Source: Antennarius striatus | Taxonomy: Eukaryota; Chordata; Actinopteri; Lophiiformes; Antennariidae | Assembly (NCBI RefSeq): GCF_040054535.1 | Contig: NC_090797.1 | Span: forward strand, 14,846,501 to 14,910,500 | DNA length: 64,000 nt | Direction: 5' to 3' | In this document: one piece after another, positions 33,310 to 44,474 of the stretch | Position numbering within the stretch: the stretch's first letter is position 1 | Layout of the letters: each line of letters begins with the position of its first letter | Translations under genes and position numbers: made by a program | Notes under the pieces: generated by a model | Told to the model about the DNA's origin: nothing | What the model saw: only the letters and a program-made list of their open reading frames with translations | Database searches by the model: none

Positions 33310-33657
33310 CTAACAGCTGTCAGTGATAAACAAGTCACACCAAAACCCACAAGGAAACTTGTGGGTTTTGTTTATTAGCAATATTTGAAAAAAGTTAATT
33401 TGTTCAATATTATTTTGACTTATTTTTGTCATTTTAGAATTATACCTCCTACATGAAACGCACAAGAAAGACTAACAATAGATGTCAAGGTAATGTTTAG
33501 CAAGAGCGCCATGGGGGACTTTTTCTCTTTCATTTATTGATGGCCTGTCACAAAACAGGGTGGGAGCTACCGTCCATTACTTTCAGAAGACAGTCCATTC
33601 TATTTTCTAATATAAATGTTTTAAAAGGGATGGGGGTGCAGTGGGGGAGGGGGGCTG

Positions 33658-33864
33658 CTATAGGTACATTTGACAGAAATCGTCCAGGTCCTCATTAAAT
33701 AAGTCCCACTCATCCTCGTCGTCGGTCCCGGCTGCCAGCAGCATCAGAAGCATCTCTCTCAGGTTGAACGTCCCCATCTCCTCAACATCGATGCCGAAGG
33801 AGTCTGTGCTCTCCTGCTCCTCAAAGATGTTCCACAGCGGAGTCCGCCTGGAGTTCTGCTGGGG

Positions 33865-33895
<31 letters not shown>

Positions 33896-36646
33896 CATCA
33901 GCCTTCATCCAGTTATGCAGGTTTGAAAAAATCAGACTCCAAATGTCTCCAAACGATGGTTTCCACTGATCAGTGCTTCCACTCAGCCAGCAGAGGGCGC
34001 TGCTGTGGAGATGCTGCTGTTCTTGGCAGACCTTCAACAGAACCAGTGGACTGGTGGCCCCTTACCCTGTTCCTGTCATTGGATCCAGGCTGTCGGCGTG
34101 GGGGCTGGGCCTCCTCAAGTCGTCCACCAGGAAAGGCGTGTTTATAGAAGCAGATGGCGCCAAAGGGACATGTGCCACGCCCCTCATCAAAGTACCGACA
34201 CGGCTTGTTCCTGAAGGAGACCGAGAAGACTGTCAGGGATTCAGACACATCAGACAACACCGCCCACTCCACAGCCCAGATGTTCTCCTACAGATCTACT
34301 AGTATAGCCCCACCCACTAGTGTAGCCCCACCCCTTACCCGTTTCTAGTCCGGCCCACTTACCGCATGCCGTCCTTGTATTTCTGGATGAGCTTCAGTTT
34401 GTCGTCCTTATCTTCCACCCAGTACTCACTCGGGATGACAAAGTTGGATATTATTCGACACTCTGGGCAAGATCTGGAAATAAGTAGACAAAATGGTTTT
34501 ACCATCTGAAACAGGGAACTTTCAGGAAGAAGCTCCTCTGAAGGAGATTAAAAACAGTCTCAGATGTTTGGTGAGAAAACGGGAAAACGTCAATTAAAAA
34601 AAGAGTCTGGTTGGTTTACAGACAATGTGATGGAACACATCGCTAAACCTCGTTCAAAGTACCTCTGAAACATATTTAGATAACATTTTTAATGCTTTTA
34701 ATTCAAGAAGATGAATAAATATTTGTTATCCAAAGCTGTTAATAAGTCGATCCACTGGATATTACGAAAGTTCTTGAAGACGTTTCATCTCTCATCCAAG
34801 AGACTTCTTCAGTTCTGAAGGTGGCTGTTCTTGTCCCATCTTATTGTATACTAATGACGGTCATTGGTATACAAAGGATCAACAATACAAAGACTCCTCA
34901 ACAATTGTTGATGGATGTGTCAAAGGGGGGTTGTTGAAATGCGAGTTTCACCTTTGCATGCTAATGAGGTATAATTAGCATGACACTCATCACCTGGGTT
35001 AATCTGCTGACACAATCTTTTTGGGAGTTTCGAAACTCCCAAAAAAGATTGTGACCCTTTGCATACTAACCTTCCTCAGTAGTATACAAAGGTGAAACGA
35101 CCCCCCCTCCTACCATCACACACTGACGACTCCACAGACGATCTGACTCACTTGATGATGTTGCTCTCAAACTGCTTGGCCCTCCTCCACGTCCTGATGC
35201 ACTTCAGGCAGTAGCTGTGGCTGCAGTTGGACAGGATGCCGAAGCGCCGCTCACTGGGGTTGGCCTTCTCCAACACCACTTCCATGCACACACCACACAT
35301 CTTGTCCTTGCTGCGCTGGATGGCGAACGAGAGCTCCATGTCCTTTTGGGCCTCCATGCACGCCTGGGGACAGGTGCAGGAAGTGTGTGTATGTTACCAT
35401 CATGTCAAAGGAGTGTGTGTGACAGCTTGTGTAGTTGGTGAGCAGGTCGTTACCTTGGTGTGCTCTGAGCGCTGACTGATGTCAGTGGGGTGGAGCACTG
35501 GGTGGCCACACATGTCACACACTTCGCCATGGAGATAGGGACAGTTGATTCCATTGCGGCACTCTCCCACAGCGGCATAGAAACAAAGCTGCTTCCTCAG
35601 CTCCCTGTTTTTAGGTGCGGCACCAGTGTCGCACTCTTCAGTGAGGGGGGCGGAGCTTGCCATCTTCATCGGCTCTGCTGCAGACGATCCACAACAACAA
35701 AACATCAAAATACTGGTCAACATGATGTCCACACGCCTACAACCTGATTGGACTACACAAGTTCACAGTTGTCCACTTGCTTGTCAATGGGCGAACAAAA
35801 CAACTGTTTTACCAAATACCAACATGAACAACAGCCCAACCCCCACCTAAAAAAATATCCACAGCCCTAAGTCTCCTCACAAGGGGACGTAGGTGGGATC
35901 TAGTGCTTCTCCCCAACACACCACGCAGATCACTCACCCCGTCCACAGTACGGCTGTCCTGGAACAAACTCGGCCGCGTTGAACCAGTCTTGAGCCCCTG
36001 GGCCGGGTGTTGACCCACTGGGATTCAGGTCTGAGGGGTCGAGCAGGGAGGAGGGGGGAGGCATCAATGTCTGGGGGGTCTGCGGCTCCTCGCTCTTGGG
36101 TGGTTTGCTTTGTTCAAACCTGAGGACACACAAGTTACCATGTTAAAACAGAAAGGTAGGGTGATAGAAACCCACCGTAACCCCCCCCACCCCTCACATA
36201 TAAACAAAAAGTAGAGGGATGGAAACCCATTACCCTCCCTACACACAAACAGAACAGGGAAAAACATCAACCGATTTTCCAAAAGAGTCTAAAAGAGCTA
36301 CATAGATCTGAAACTGCTGCTCCACACCACTGGTGTCAGGGTCAGTATGAACACAAAGCATTTTGGGATTTTTAATTAATGGTGAGAACATTTTAGAAAC
36401 CTTTCCCCGCTTCACCTTAAATTCTGTGCCCAGTGCTCCTCGTCTTGGTTCTCATATCATTTAGTTATAAGAAGTCAGGACCAAACATATCCATGAGCAC
36501 AAGAGACAGTACTGGGATGAGAAAGATTACTCTGACTCACACTTTACTCTGAGTCAGAGTAAAGTGTGTGGAGTCCTCCAGGTAAAGGCAGGTCAAGAAG
36601 AGCAAAGCAGAATGAGGAGAACTTACTTCAGGCTGGTTGAAGACAT
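33658..36646 (-). pseudogene. makorin-like RING/C3H gene, copy C, single frameshift
   Basis: Reverse-strand exons: 36627-36646, 35938-36119, 35454-35677, 35152-35363, 34363-34474, 34066-34210 and 33658-33855. All have GT/AG borders in the same phases as copy B. Exon 3 is 57 nt longer (it adds MKMASSAPLTEECDTGAA). The RING keeps every Cys/His ([20 protein letters not shown]) and the C-terminus is full length (WDLFNEDLDDFCQMYL). Exon 5 has one extra T (CAACTTTTGTC against CAACTTTGTC in B), which ends the protein a few codons later. Without it the frame would be 363 codons. The N-terminal C3H pair is absent, as in B. The makorin Cys-His region has EAQKDM for EAHEKDM. It is either a young pseudogene or a single-base assembly error. 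Confidence 0.75.
35011..35053. repeat. near-perfect palindrome in makorin C intron 4
   Basis: Arms CACAATCTTTTTGGGAGTTT and AAACTCCC...GATTGTG are complementary with one bulged A and a CG centre. It lies within a fold-back-rich stretch (34840-35110) of repeated CACCTTTG(T/C)AT(A/G)CTAAT motifs. Confidence 0.75.
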
Positions 36647-36817
36647 GTCTGCAGGTCTCAGTCATCCACGTCAGGACTCCTTCAGTTGTGACTCACTGCT
36701 ACTGAGTCCAGACACTTATAGTCCTGCTGGGGCAGGAACTCGCCCCCACAAAGCCCCAACACAATGAGGGTCGTTAGAAGTCCTTCCCACTCAGGTGGGC
36801 TGTTGTCCCACCCACCA
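36647..36817 (-). promoter_or_regulatory. makorin copy C promoter region
   Basis: TATAAGT on the reverse strand (ACTTATA at about 36714-36720) and the same 5' block as copy B. Similarity to B ends at 36817, where a Rex1-like LINE starts, exactly as in copy D. Confidence 0.5.
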
Positions 36818-36818
36818 C

Positions 36819-37968
36819 TTTTTCACCAGAGGAGCTAACATCCTGGACAATGTTGACACGACACATAAATATGCCTATAAAGCCCCTGCTCTCCCCCACC
36901 TTGGGGCGTCAGACCACACCACTGTTATGCTAACGCCGGCATACAGACCGCTCGTCAGAGTCGTCAGACCTGTGAAAAGGCAGATACGGGTGTGGCCTGA
37001 TGGGTCGTCAGAGGCACTCCAAAAATGCTTCTCCACCACAGACTGGAGCGTATCCAAAGATGCAGCCACCCACAACAACACCACAGACCTCCAGGAGTAC
37101 ACGGAGACCGTCACTGCATACATGAGGAAATGCATGGATGATGTCACGGTCACCAGAACCTTCTCAGAGCTGGGGACGAGGTGGGCCTGAGGACAGCGAG
37201 AGCCAACCTGTCACGAGGCATACGAGTGTCCAAGAGACAGTACTCCAGGAGGATCGCCACCCACTTCAGCGACAGCAGAGACACCAGGAACATGTGGCGG
37301 GAGATTCAGTTCATTATGGACTACAAACCAACTTCCACAGTTCTGCGACAGCTCCACCACTCTGCTGAATCAGCTGAATGACTTCTTTGCGTGCTTTGTG
37401 GCAGACAACAACATCCCGGCACAGAAGACTCCACCCCTTCCTGGCGACCAGGCGTTGACACTTTCTCAGGACAGCGTGAGGCAAGTCCTCAGAAGGACTA
37501 ATTCACGGAAAGCCCAGGTCCTGACAACATTCCTGGTCGTGTCCTGAGAGACTGCTGATGAGGTCACAGGTGTCTTCACAGACATCTTCAACATCTCCCT
37601 GAACCAGGCTGTTGTCCCCACCTGCCTCAAAGCCACCACCATCATCCCAGTCACGAAGAAGTCGCCCCCATCCGGCTTCAAAGACTACCGCCCAGTTGCC
37701 CTCACTCCCATCCTTATGAAGCGCTTCAAGCGGCTAGTCATGCACCACATCAAGTCTGCCCTCCCTTCAACCCTGGACCCTTTTCAGTTTGCTTACCGGT
37801 CCAACCGCTCGACCTATGACGCCATCTGCACTGCCCTAAAGTCAACCCTCACCCCCCTGGAGAGCAAAGACTCATAACCAGAATGCTGTTCATTGACTTC
37901 AGTTCAACATTCAACACAATCATCCCCCAGCAGCTCATCCACAAACTGGACCAGCTTGGAGTTGAAGA
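36819..37968 (+). pseudogene. Rex1-like LINE fragment
   Basis: Frames read [101 protein letters not shown] and LESKDS. These are the end of the endonuclease domain (SDH), the linker and the first reverse transcriptase blocks of Rex1/CR1-like elements. Several stops and frameshifts occur, and it stops before the YxDD box. It supplies the uninterrupted version of the site into which L2 inserted at 50.96 kb. Confidence 0.7.
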
Positions 37969-38085
37969 GATTTAAATACATGCTGTTCATTATTTTGTTG
38001 GCTGCATAAATATTTAGTTTTAATCATGCAATAAACTTTTCTATCACTCTGTCTCAGTAAATTTCCACACACTTGTACTCATCTA

Positions 38086-38091
<6 letters not shown>

Positions 38092-38141
<50 letters not shown>
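38092..38141. repeat. (CA)n microsatellite
   Basis: About 25 CA units between the Rex1-like fragment and a SINE. Confidence 0.95.
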
Positions 38142-38143
<2 letters not shown>

Positions 38144-38179
38144 GTTATGATGCATCAAAAATGTTAAGTGCACTTTAGT

Positions 38180-38526
38180 CAGTCAGTCACCCTCAGATTA
38201 CCACCGCTATATCCGCTGCAGCGGGTCACGGGGAGCCGGAGCCTATCTCGGTAGCATAGGGCGTGAGGTGGGGGACACTCCGGGCATGACGCCAGTGCAC
38301 CATGGAGCCACACACAAAGCCAGACAACCATGCACACACACACTCATTCCTACAGGCAATTTGGACCGGCCAATCAACCTGAAGCGCATGCTTTTGGAGG
38401 TGGGAGGAAGCCGGAGAACCCGGAGGGAACCCACGCAGACACGGGGAGAGCATGCGAACTCCGCACAGAGCGGGAATGAAACCCGGGTCCGCCGGCAGCG
38501 CTAACCACTGCGCCACAGTGCCGCCC
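38180..38526 (-). mobile_element. tRNA-derived SINE, second family
   Basis: In reverse it starts GGCGGCACTGTGGCGCAGTG (A box TGGCGCAGTGGTTAGCGC), B box GGGTTTCATTCCCGC, then a body with CCTCCGGGTTCTCCGGCTTC and GTTGATTGGCCGGTCCAAAT. It ends GCTGCAGCGGATATAGCGGT. Well known in fish genomes; family name not assigned. Confidence 0.75.
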
Positions 38527-38539
38527 TTGCACTTTAGTA

Positions 38540-40815
38540 GTTTATTTAATTTATTCTGCAGATTGTAAATGTGGCAGGACAGTGCTACACTCCCCACCGT
38601 GAGGGGGCAGTATGGCAGACAATCAGCGAGTGGTTCAGTATAAGTAGACCTGGTCGGACCCTTCTCCGTCCTTCTTCCGCTTCCTCTTCCTCCTTTACGG
38701 AGCCGACAGCTGGGCGTGGCAGCGTCTTGCGGTCAGCAGTTTAAGTTGCAAAATAAGGTAGGCATGCTCGCTCTCCTCGATTTGCTCAATGTATGGGCCC
38801 CATGTTTACTCCGGTTTTTCCCCCGTCCGGCAGTGTGGTGTTACTGGGACCTGGGCTGTCTCCCTTGGGCCGGTGTGCGTGCGGTGCGCTTTCTGAGGGT
38901 AAGACGCTTAGTTGTCTGCCTTTTTATATCAAGCTGCTGATGGTCTGTGTCGTGTTATGGATGATGGTTCTCTCCCAGAACCACCTCTCCTAGTCTGGGC
39001 TGCGGGCTTCCTCCTCCTGCCGTGTGCGACACCTCAATCCTGCCCTCCGGTAGGATGTTTATTTGTAACTTTTGTTATTTTGTAATGTCCTATATTTATA
39101 ATTTAATTAGGTTAATTTGTTTATTTTGCAGTGCGCGGCCGTCATTGCCGCTGTGAGCCTCACTGCTGTTTTGGTTCTTGGTTCCTCGTTCTTCGTTCGT
39201 CGTACTTCTTCCTGCGCCTGTGTGTCTGCTCCGGGGTTTGGCTCATCTAAAGGCTTCAATCACCGTAATTCGGCGCTGATTCGGCCCATATCGGGTCAGG
39301 CCCCATTAACGGTGGTCAAGGCTGTATAATACGGCGTTCTCCAAAGTCCTCAACGTGAGCCTCTCTTGGCGTCCCGACCCTCTCATCGATGCTGAGCCAC
39401 TACCCCTGGAGGGTGGTTTTAATTGTAGTGGCAGACTCTCCCAATTTCTTGTTTATTCATCTGTTATTTCTTTTGTTGAATTATTATTGATCAGTTTGCT
39501 GGGTGATATTTGATTTATTGTTTAGCAATCTTTTTTTTATCCTCTTTTTGGATAATTAGTGTGTTAGACAGTTTATTTTGGGTTTACTGATATTTGGTTA
39601 TAGTGTGTGAGGGTTGCCTTGATCTATTGTTTCTAATTGTGTTCTTTTTTACTTTGACAGGTGCTGAGGGCCCAGAGCGGCAGCGGTTCCCCTGGTGGTG
39701 GTTCCTTATTCACGTTTTTGGTTTGCTGTGTCACGGGTGCAGTGTAGTTTTTTTTGGATCTCTCCCCTTTTTGTTACCGCTGTCGTGGTAAGCCCCAGCC
39801 CTGTCCCTTGTTGGTAATTCCTCATAAGACTCATTATAATCATATTCGTAGTATTCATTTAGCCTGTTTACTAAAATTATATTTTTTAATTGGAAATCAC
39901 ACTCTTGTCCTGTGGAATGTTCTCGAACCGTGTGCCTTGGACCAAATTGAAGCCTGTTTATCGGTAAATCTTGTTCATATCCTAGGGTGAAAGTCCCCAG
40001 GTGGCGTTGTCGGCAACGGCTTCATACTTCTCGCCTTGCCACATTAGGCTCACCTTTGGTCTACCCACAGACCACTCAAAACAAGACAAACTTGGACCTC
40101 ACAGCCTTTCTGAGGCTCACCCTGGTCTCCCTAGACCAGTCAAAACAAACCTCTGTCTCACGAGCCCTTCAACTTTTCTTCTCCAGCTGCTGTCTTAGTT
40201 TCTGGCTCTTTCCCTTTTAGTCCTAATGCCAATCACAATCCCATTTTGCTGCACTTCTCTACCTGAAGTTCTTTTGCAGCAGCTGCCCATGTGCACCTGG
40301 AGTTTCAGCTGACACATTCTCACTGCGCCACCAACTCTCACACGTTCTGTCTCTGAGGCGTATCAGCAGCAATGCCTATTTGCAACATCCAACTACGCTT
40401 GGTGACTTCAACTTTGGACATTTTTTATCTTTGCCAAATCAGTGTAAGGAATCTTAAATGACCTTACCTTTAGTTGGTCCGTAACTTCACAGAGAGGATG
40501 CCCCTCAGAGCCAGCACCAATCCCTGCTCTCCCTTCAGAGATCCTTTAGTTGATCCTCATCCTGCCTTCAACGCCAATTATGTAGTAAAAGTTTTATATT
40601 CCAGCAAAAACCAAAATAAAATGCAGATGCAACACGAAGCAAAGTGCTTTCAAAGCTTCTTTATTCCGTGGGTTCTTGTTATTGAGGTAAAGTAGGATCG
40701 TCATAAGTTTAAAAAGTTTGTTCCTGACAACAAGTCTAATACAGATATCCGGGCTCTCCACAGTCCCTGACTGCCGGTACGACACGGGTCTGACATCAGA
40801 CGCAGCTGAAGAAGA
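38540..40815. other. no gene recognised
   Basis: Short frames only. CT-rich and GT-rich patches (38670-39310) could be an exon-1/CpG-like region, since GC is higher there, but no coding similarity or splice pattern is convincing. Confidence 0.35.
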
Positions 40816-40822
40816 GCAAATT

Positions 40823-41993
40823 CTATCTTGGCCCGGTCAGATTTAAACAATTCAGATTAAGAATATGCATGAGGGGATGTGGTGTCTTCTGGACCAATCC
40901 GATCGTGACAGGTTTGAGGACACATCTTCTCGACGTAGTTTCCGTCTCCGGTCTCATCCTGTAAACAATCCTGAAGGAGGTAGAGCCGCTGGGGGCCATC
41001 CTGAGCAGGTAGGAGGTGTTACAGCTCCAGGTGAGGTCCTCAGTGAGATGAACCCCCAAGTACCTGTAGTTGGAGACCACCTCCACAGCTGCTCCTCCGA
41101 TGTGCAGGGGGCGAGGGAGTGTCTCTTCCTCCTGAAGTCCACCACCATCTCCTTGGTCTTCCCCACGTTGATGCAGAGGTTGTTGTGTCTGCACCAGTGC
41201 ACCAGGTGCTCCACCTCCTCTCTGTATCTGGACTCATCGTCGTTCTGGATGCGTCCCACCACTACTGTGTCGTCTGTGAACTTTACGATACGACAGCTCA
41301 GGTGTTTTGCTGAACAGTCATACCTCAGTAGGGTGAACAGGAGGGGGCTGAGCACACAGCCCTGTGGGGAGCTGAGGGTGATGGGGGAGGAGACCGTGTT
41401 GTTGACCCTGACAGTCTGTGATCTGTCTGCCAGGAAGTCCAGGACCCAGTTCCCTGTGGTGGCAGACAGTCCCAGCTCTGACAGTTTCTGCACCAGGTCT
41501 GGGGGGTGATGGTGTTTAAAACAGAGGTGAAGTCCAGGAAGAGCAGGAGGATGTAGGAGTCCCTGCTCTCCAGGTGGGTGAGGGATGTGTGGACCACAGA
41601 GGAGATGGCGTCGTCGGTGGAGCGGTTCCTCCTGTAGGCATATTGGTGGGGGTCCACCATAATGTCTATGGAGTCCTTGATGTGTGCCATGACCAGCTTC
41701 TCAAAGCACTTCATGACTATCGGGGTGGGGGCCACCGGCCGATAGTCATTCAGCTCCTTCACCGAGTGGCCTCTGGGGGCCGGGACGATGGGGGCGGACT
41801 AGCTGTTGGGAACAGTCCTTCAGCCCCCTCCCTGGGACGCCGTCGGGGCCTGCAGCCTTGCGAGGGTTAATCCTTTCAAGGGTCCTCCTCACATCCTCTG
41901 TGGTCACACTGAAGGGCGTGTCGTCGGGGGGGGGGGGTAGTTTGGTGCTGGGGGGGTTGTTGGGATCCTCAAATTGACATTGACATGATAAAT
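40823..41993 (-). pseudogene. Rex1-like LINE reverse transcriptase, reverse copy
   Basis: Reverse frames in order: TPFSVTTEDVRRTLERINPR with KAAGPDGVPGR, then NDYRPVAPTPIVMKCFEKLV, DPHQYAYRRNRSTDDAISSV, LLFLDFTSVLNTI (palm motif A, expected SSAFNTI), GNWVLDFLADRSQTVRVNN, PQGCVLSPLLFTLL, KFTDDTVVVG (palm motif C, FTDD for FADD) and VGKTKEMVVDFRRK. At least three frameshifts. The 5' endonuclease half is absent. It is the longest Rex1-like RT here. Confidence 0.75.
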
Positions 41994-41999
41994 AAAATG

Positions 42000-43080
42000 A
42001 AGACATGAAAGTCAATGTTCAATTCTTTATTTTTTCTGATTTCATGTTTCTAACTAATACCGCTGTCTTGGACACAGAATCTGGCTTTTTGTGGTTTACT
42101 CAATTATTTTACGCTGAGCCACAGTGGCTTGGTCTGACTACCCCCTAGTGCAAGCCCAGAAAGAGACTGGACACCATCCTCACCTCCATCCTTTAGTCGT
42201 CTTTTGACAAAATCCTTCAAAGAGTCAAATGACGACATCTTTGTTCATGGAACTAAATAACAGAGAAACTAACGACTTCCACAGATAGCAGGAACGTAGA
42301 AAGCTAAGGCTAATAACAAGTATTTGTTGACTCCCGCTTGTTGTCCCCCCCAGAAAAACATCCGACTAGGAACACATCTAAGCTGTTATTTCTGCTCTAG
42401 CTGTATGTATGGATTCAAATTCTACTTTTTAATATTAATAGAAATTGAGAAATGTACTTCCATTTTTTTACATTTCACCAGGAACTGAAAAAAAATAGGG
42501 GACTATAACTGGAATGAAATGGGGGCGGCAGGACATCGGTCCACATTGGTTTAGGAACCGGAGGAGGATCGGTTCAGGACCAGCGTGTGTGGAGTCTGAG
42601 CCGGTAGCTGGAGAGATCACGTGAACATACACACCCCTGTGTTTATTTGATGTTTGTTTACAGACCCATATTTACTACTGCTGACGTCACTGGTGCTGAC
42701 CTGACCCCATCGTGTCTCCGCTCAGGTCACGTGCTGTAACATAATTTGACCAGTAGGGGGAGCTCTACACCTGCATTGAGACACAGCAGAACAAGAGGTT
42801 GTTCTAACCTCTGACTGTAGAAACTTCATTATTCCACTATATCCACAAAAACAGAAAACATTGTGAGAGTAATATTGTGAGAGTAAAGCATTTCCATGCT
42901 AAAAAACAAGGATAACAAAGTGAATTTACAGCTGATTATTCTGAAGGAAAACACTCATGAAGGAGGCTGAACTAAAAAGGGGGGTCTTCAGTTTGTTCTG
43001 GAACATGTAGACTAGACTCTGGAGCAATGGTCACGTGGTCTGATGGGTCCAGATCCACGTGGGTTTCTGTCTTCTTTATT
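42000..43080. other. no gene recognised
   Basis: No frame with recognisable motifs and no tRNA or transposon end found. Ordinary intergenic sequence. Confidence 0.4.
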
Positions 43081-43085
43081 CGTCA

Positions 43086-43138
43086 GCCGTGGTTGTATAG
43101 TGGTTAGTACTCTGTGTTGTGGCTGCAGAAACCACAAC
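43086..43138 (+). pseudogene. tRNA-His-like sequence lacking the T arm, second copy
   Basis: Counterpart of 490-542. Here the acceptor strand is intact (GCCGTGG) and pairs partly with CCACAAC directly after the anticodon arm. Confidence 0.6.
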
Positions 43139-43225
43139 AAAGTGGTTGCTGCGGTGTTACTTGGTGGTGTGTATTTTTCTCACTCCCTGATTTTTTAACT
43201 GTTTTCCAGTTTTGTTTTTTCATCG

Positions 43226-43297
43226 GCCGTGATCGTATAGAGGTTAGTACTCTGCGTTGTGGCCGCAGCAACCCCGGTTCGAATCCGGGTCACGGCA
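43226..43297 (+). tRNA. tRNA-His (GTG), second gene
   Basis: Identical over all 72 nt to the gene at 636-707: acceptor GCCGTGA/TCACGGC, anticodon GTG, T arm GGTTCGAATCC. Flanking sequence is also shared with the first locus, so this is a duplicated cassette. The cassette here lacks the CAAAAATGA block present at about 590. Confidence 0.85.
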
Positions 43298-43429
43298 GCC
43301 TTTAATGTAAATTGACTAAAAAAGTCCCCGCACTGAGGGACGGTGTTATGATAGGTTCAACTCGAGGTGCAGCGACGTCATGTACCCATCAAATGACGTC
43401 ATCTGCAGACCCACTGAATGACCACATCA

Positions 43430-43665
43430 GTCCATCTATGGATTTTTCTTCCCTGAAGACTCGCTCATATTCCAAGGCGACTATATCAGGATTTATTCAG
43501 CTCATATCTTTACAGAGGGCTTCAGGGACCATGGGACATCGTTTTTGATCCCAGATTGGCCCCCAAAGAGCCCAGACCTTAACCCCGGTGAGAATCTTTG
43601 GGATGCGCAGGAGAAGACTTTACGCAGGGGCCCGGAGGCTTATGAACTGATCGCGTTGTTTTTAT
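43430..43665 (+). pseudogene. Tc1/mariner-like transposase C-terminal remnant
   Basis: A forward frame reads FQGDYIRIYSAHIFTEGF, then FLIPDWPPKSPDLNPGENLW and EKTLRRGPEAYELI. The FQ-D and DWPPxSPDLNPxENLW motifs mark the second Asp and the DD34E Glu region of Tc1-like transposases. The N-terminal half and terminal repeats are not visible. Confidence 0.7.
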
Positions 43666-43709
43666 TTTTTTCACCCCACAAATATTCCGGTTCCGTTTTC
43701 CACACGTCA

Positions 43710-43781
43710 GCTGTGATCGTATAGAGGTTAGTACTCTGTGTTGTGGCTGCAGCAACCCCGGTTCGAATCCGGGTCGTGACA
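43710..43781 (+). pseudogene. tRNA-His-like gene with degenerate acceptor stem
   Basis: Anticodon GTG and T arm GGTTCGAATCC are intact. The acceptor pairs GCTGTGA with TCGTGAC, giving one C-A mismatch and several G-U pairs. It is probably a decaying third tRNA-His copy. Confidence 0.6.
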
Positions 43782-44189
43782 TGGTTTAATTCAGTTTAAG
43801 TGGACTGGGTCTGACTGTTAATATTAGATTTATTTTAGCGTTTGTTGAAACTCTAAAAAGAGCTGCTGTATCTACTTTTGAAATGCCATTTTTATTCTTT
43901 AAGTCTTAAATTATTAATTATCTGAAAGTTATCTTAAAGTTATTTTAGAGTTCAAGTTCACCACACCGACAAGTTTCTTTTTTTGCAGGCGAGCTTCAAG
44001 TTTAAATTTCTCAACAGTGTATTGTTTTTCCTCATCCCCAAAATTGTTCCTTTACCTTTATTCTGTTGTCTTTTTACATCAGCCGTGAAACCATTCAAGA
44101 GAGCTGTTCTAAAGTGTCTCAGTTACCTCATTGTTAGAGGGATGTGCTCCCGTTGCCACTGACCATTTGGCCAGGCTGTTGTAGTAATA

Positions 44190-44300
44190 TCAATCAAGTT
44201 CAATCAAGTTTTATTTATATAGCGCTTAATCATGACAGCAGACATTTCAAAGCGCTTTAACAGACAGAGAAACCCAACTGAACCCTCCAGAGCAAGCATA
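44190..44300. repeat. short fish interspersed repeat
   Basis: AATCAAGTTTTATTTATATA and CATTTCAAAGCGC, then CCCTCCAGAGCAAGCAT; the same family as 25580-25700. Confidence 0.65.
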
Positions 44301-44474
44301 TTACACCAATGGTTCCTCCTTTCCATCCAATGGGAACGAGGTGGGGGTGTTTCCACGGGGTGTTGGAAACTGGTCTCTCAGCACGTTAAACAAGGCTCTG
44401 GAGAATGATAACTATGATATAAAAAGGGGGAACATAAAACATTTATTCAAATTCAAAGGTTTAACTAATATTGA

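Noticed and set aside
38660..39320. Possible CpG-type first exon or gene start
   Set aside because: Somewhat GC-rich, but no supported splice pattern, domain or similarity; left as unassigned.
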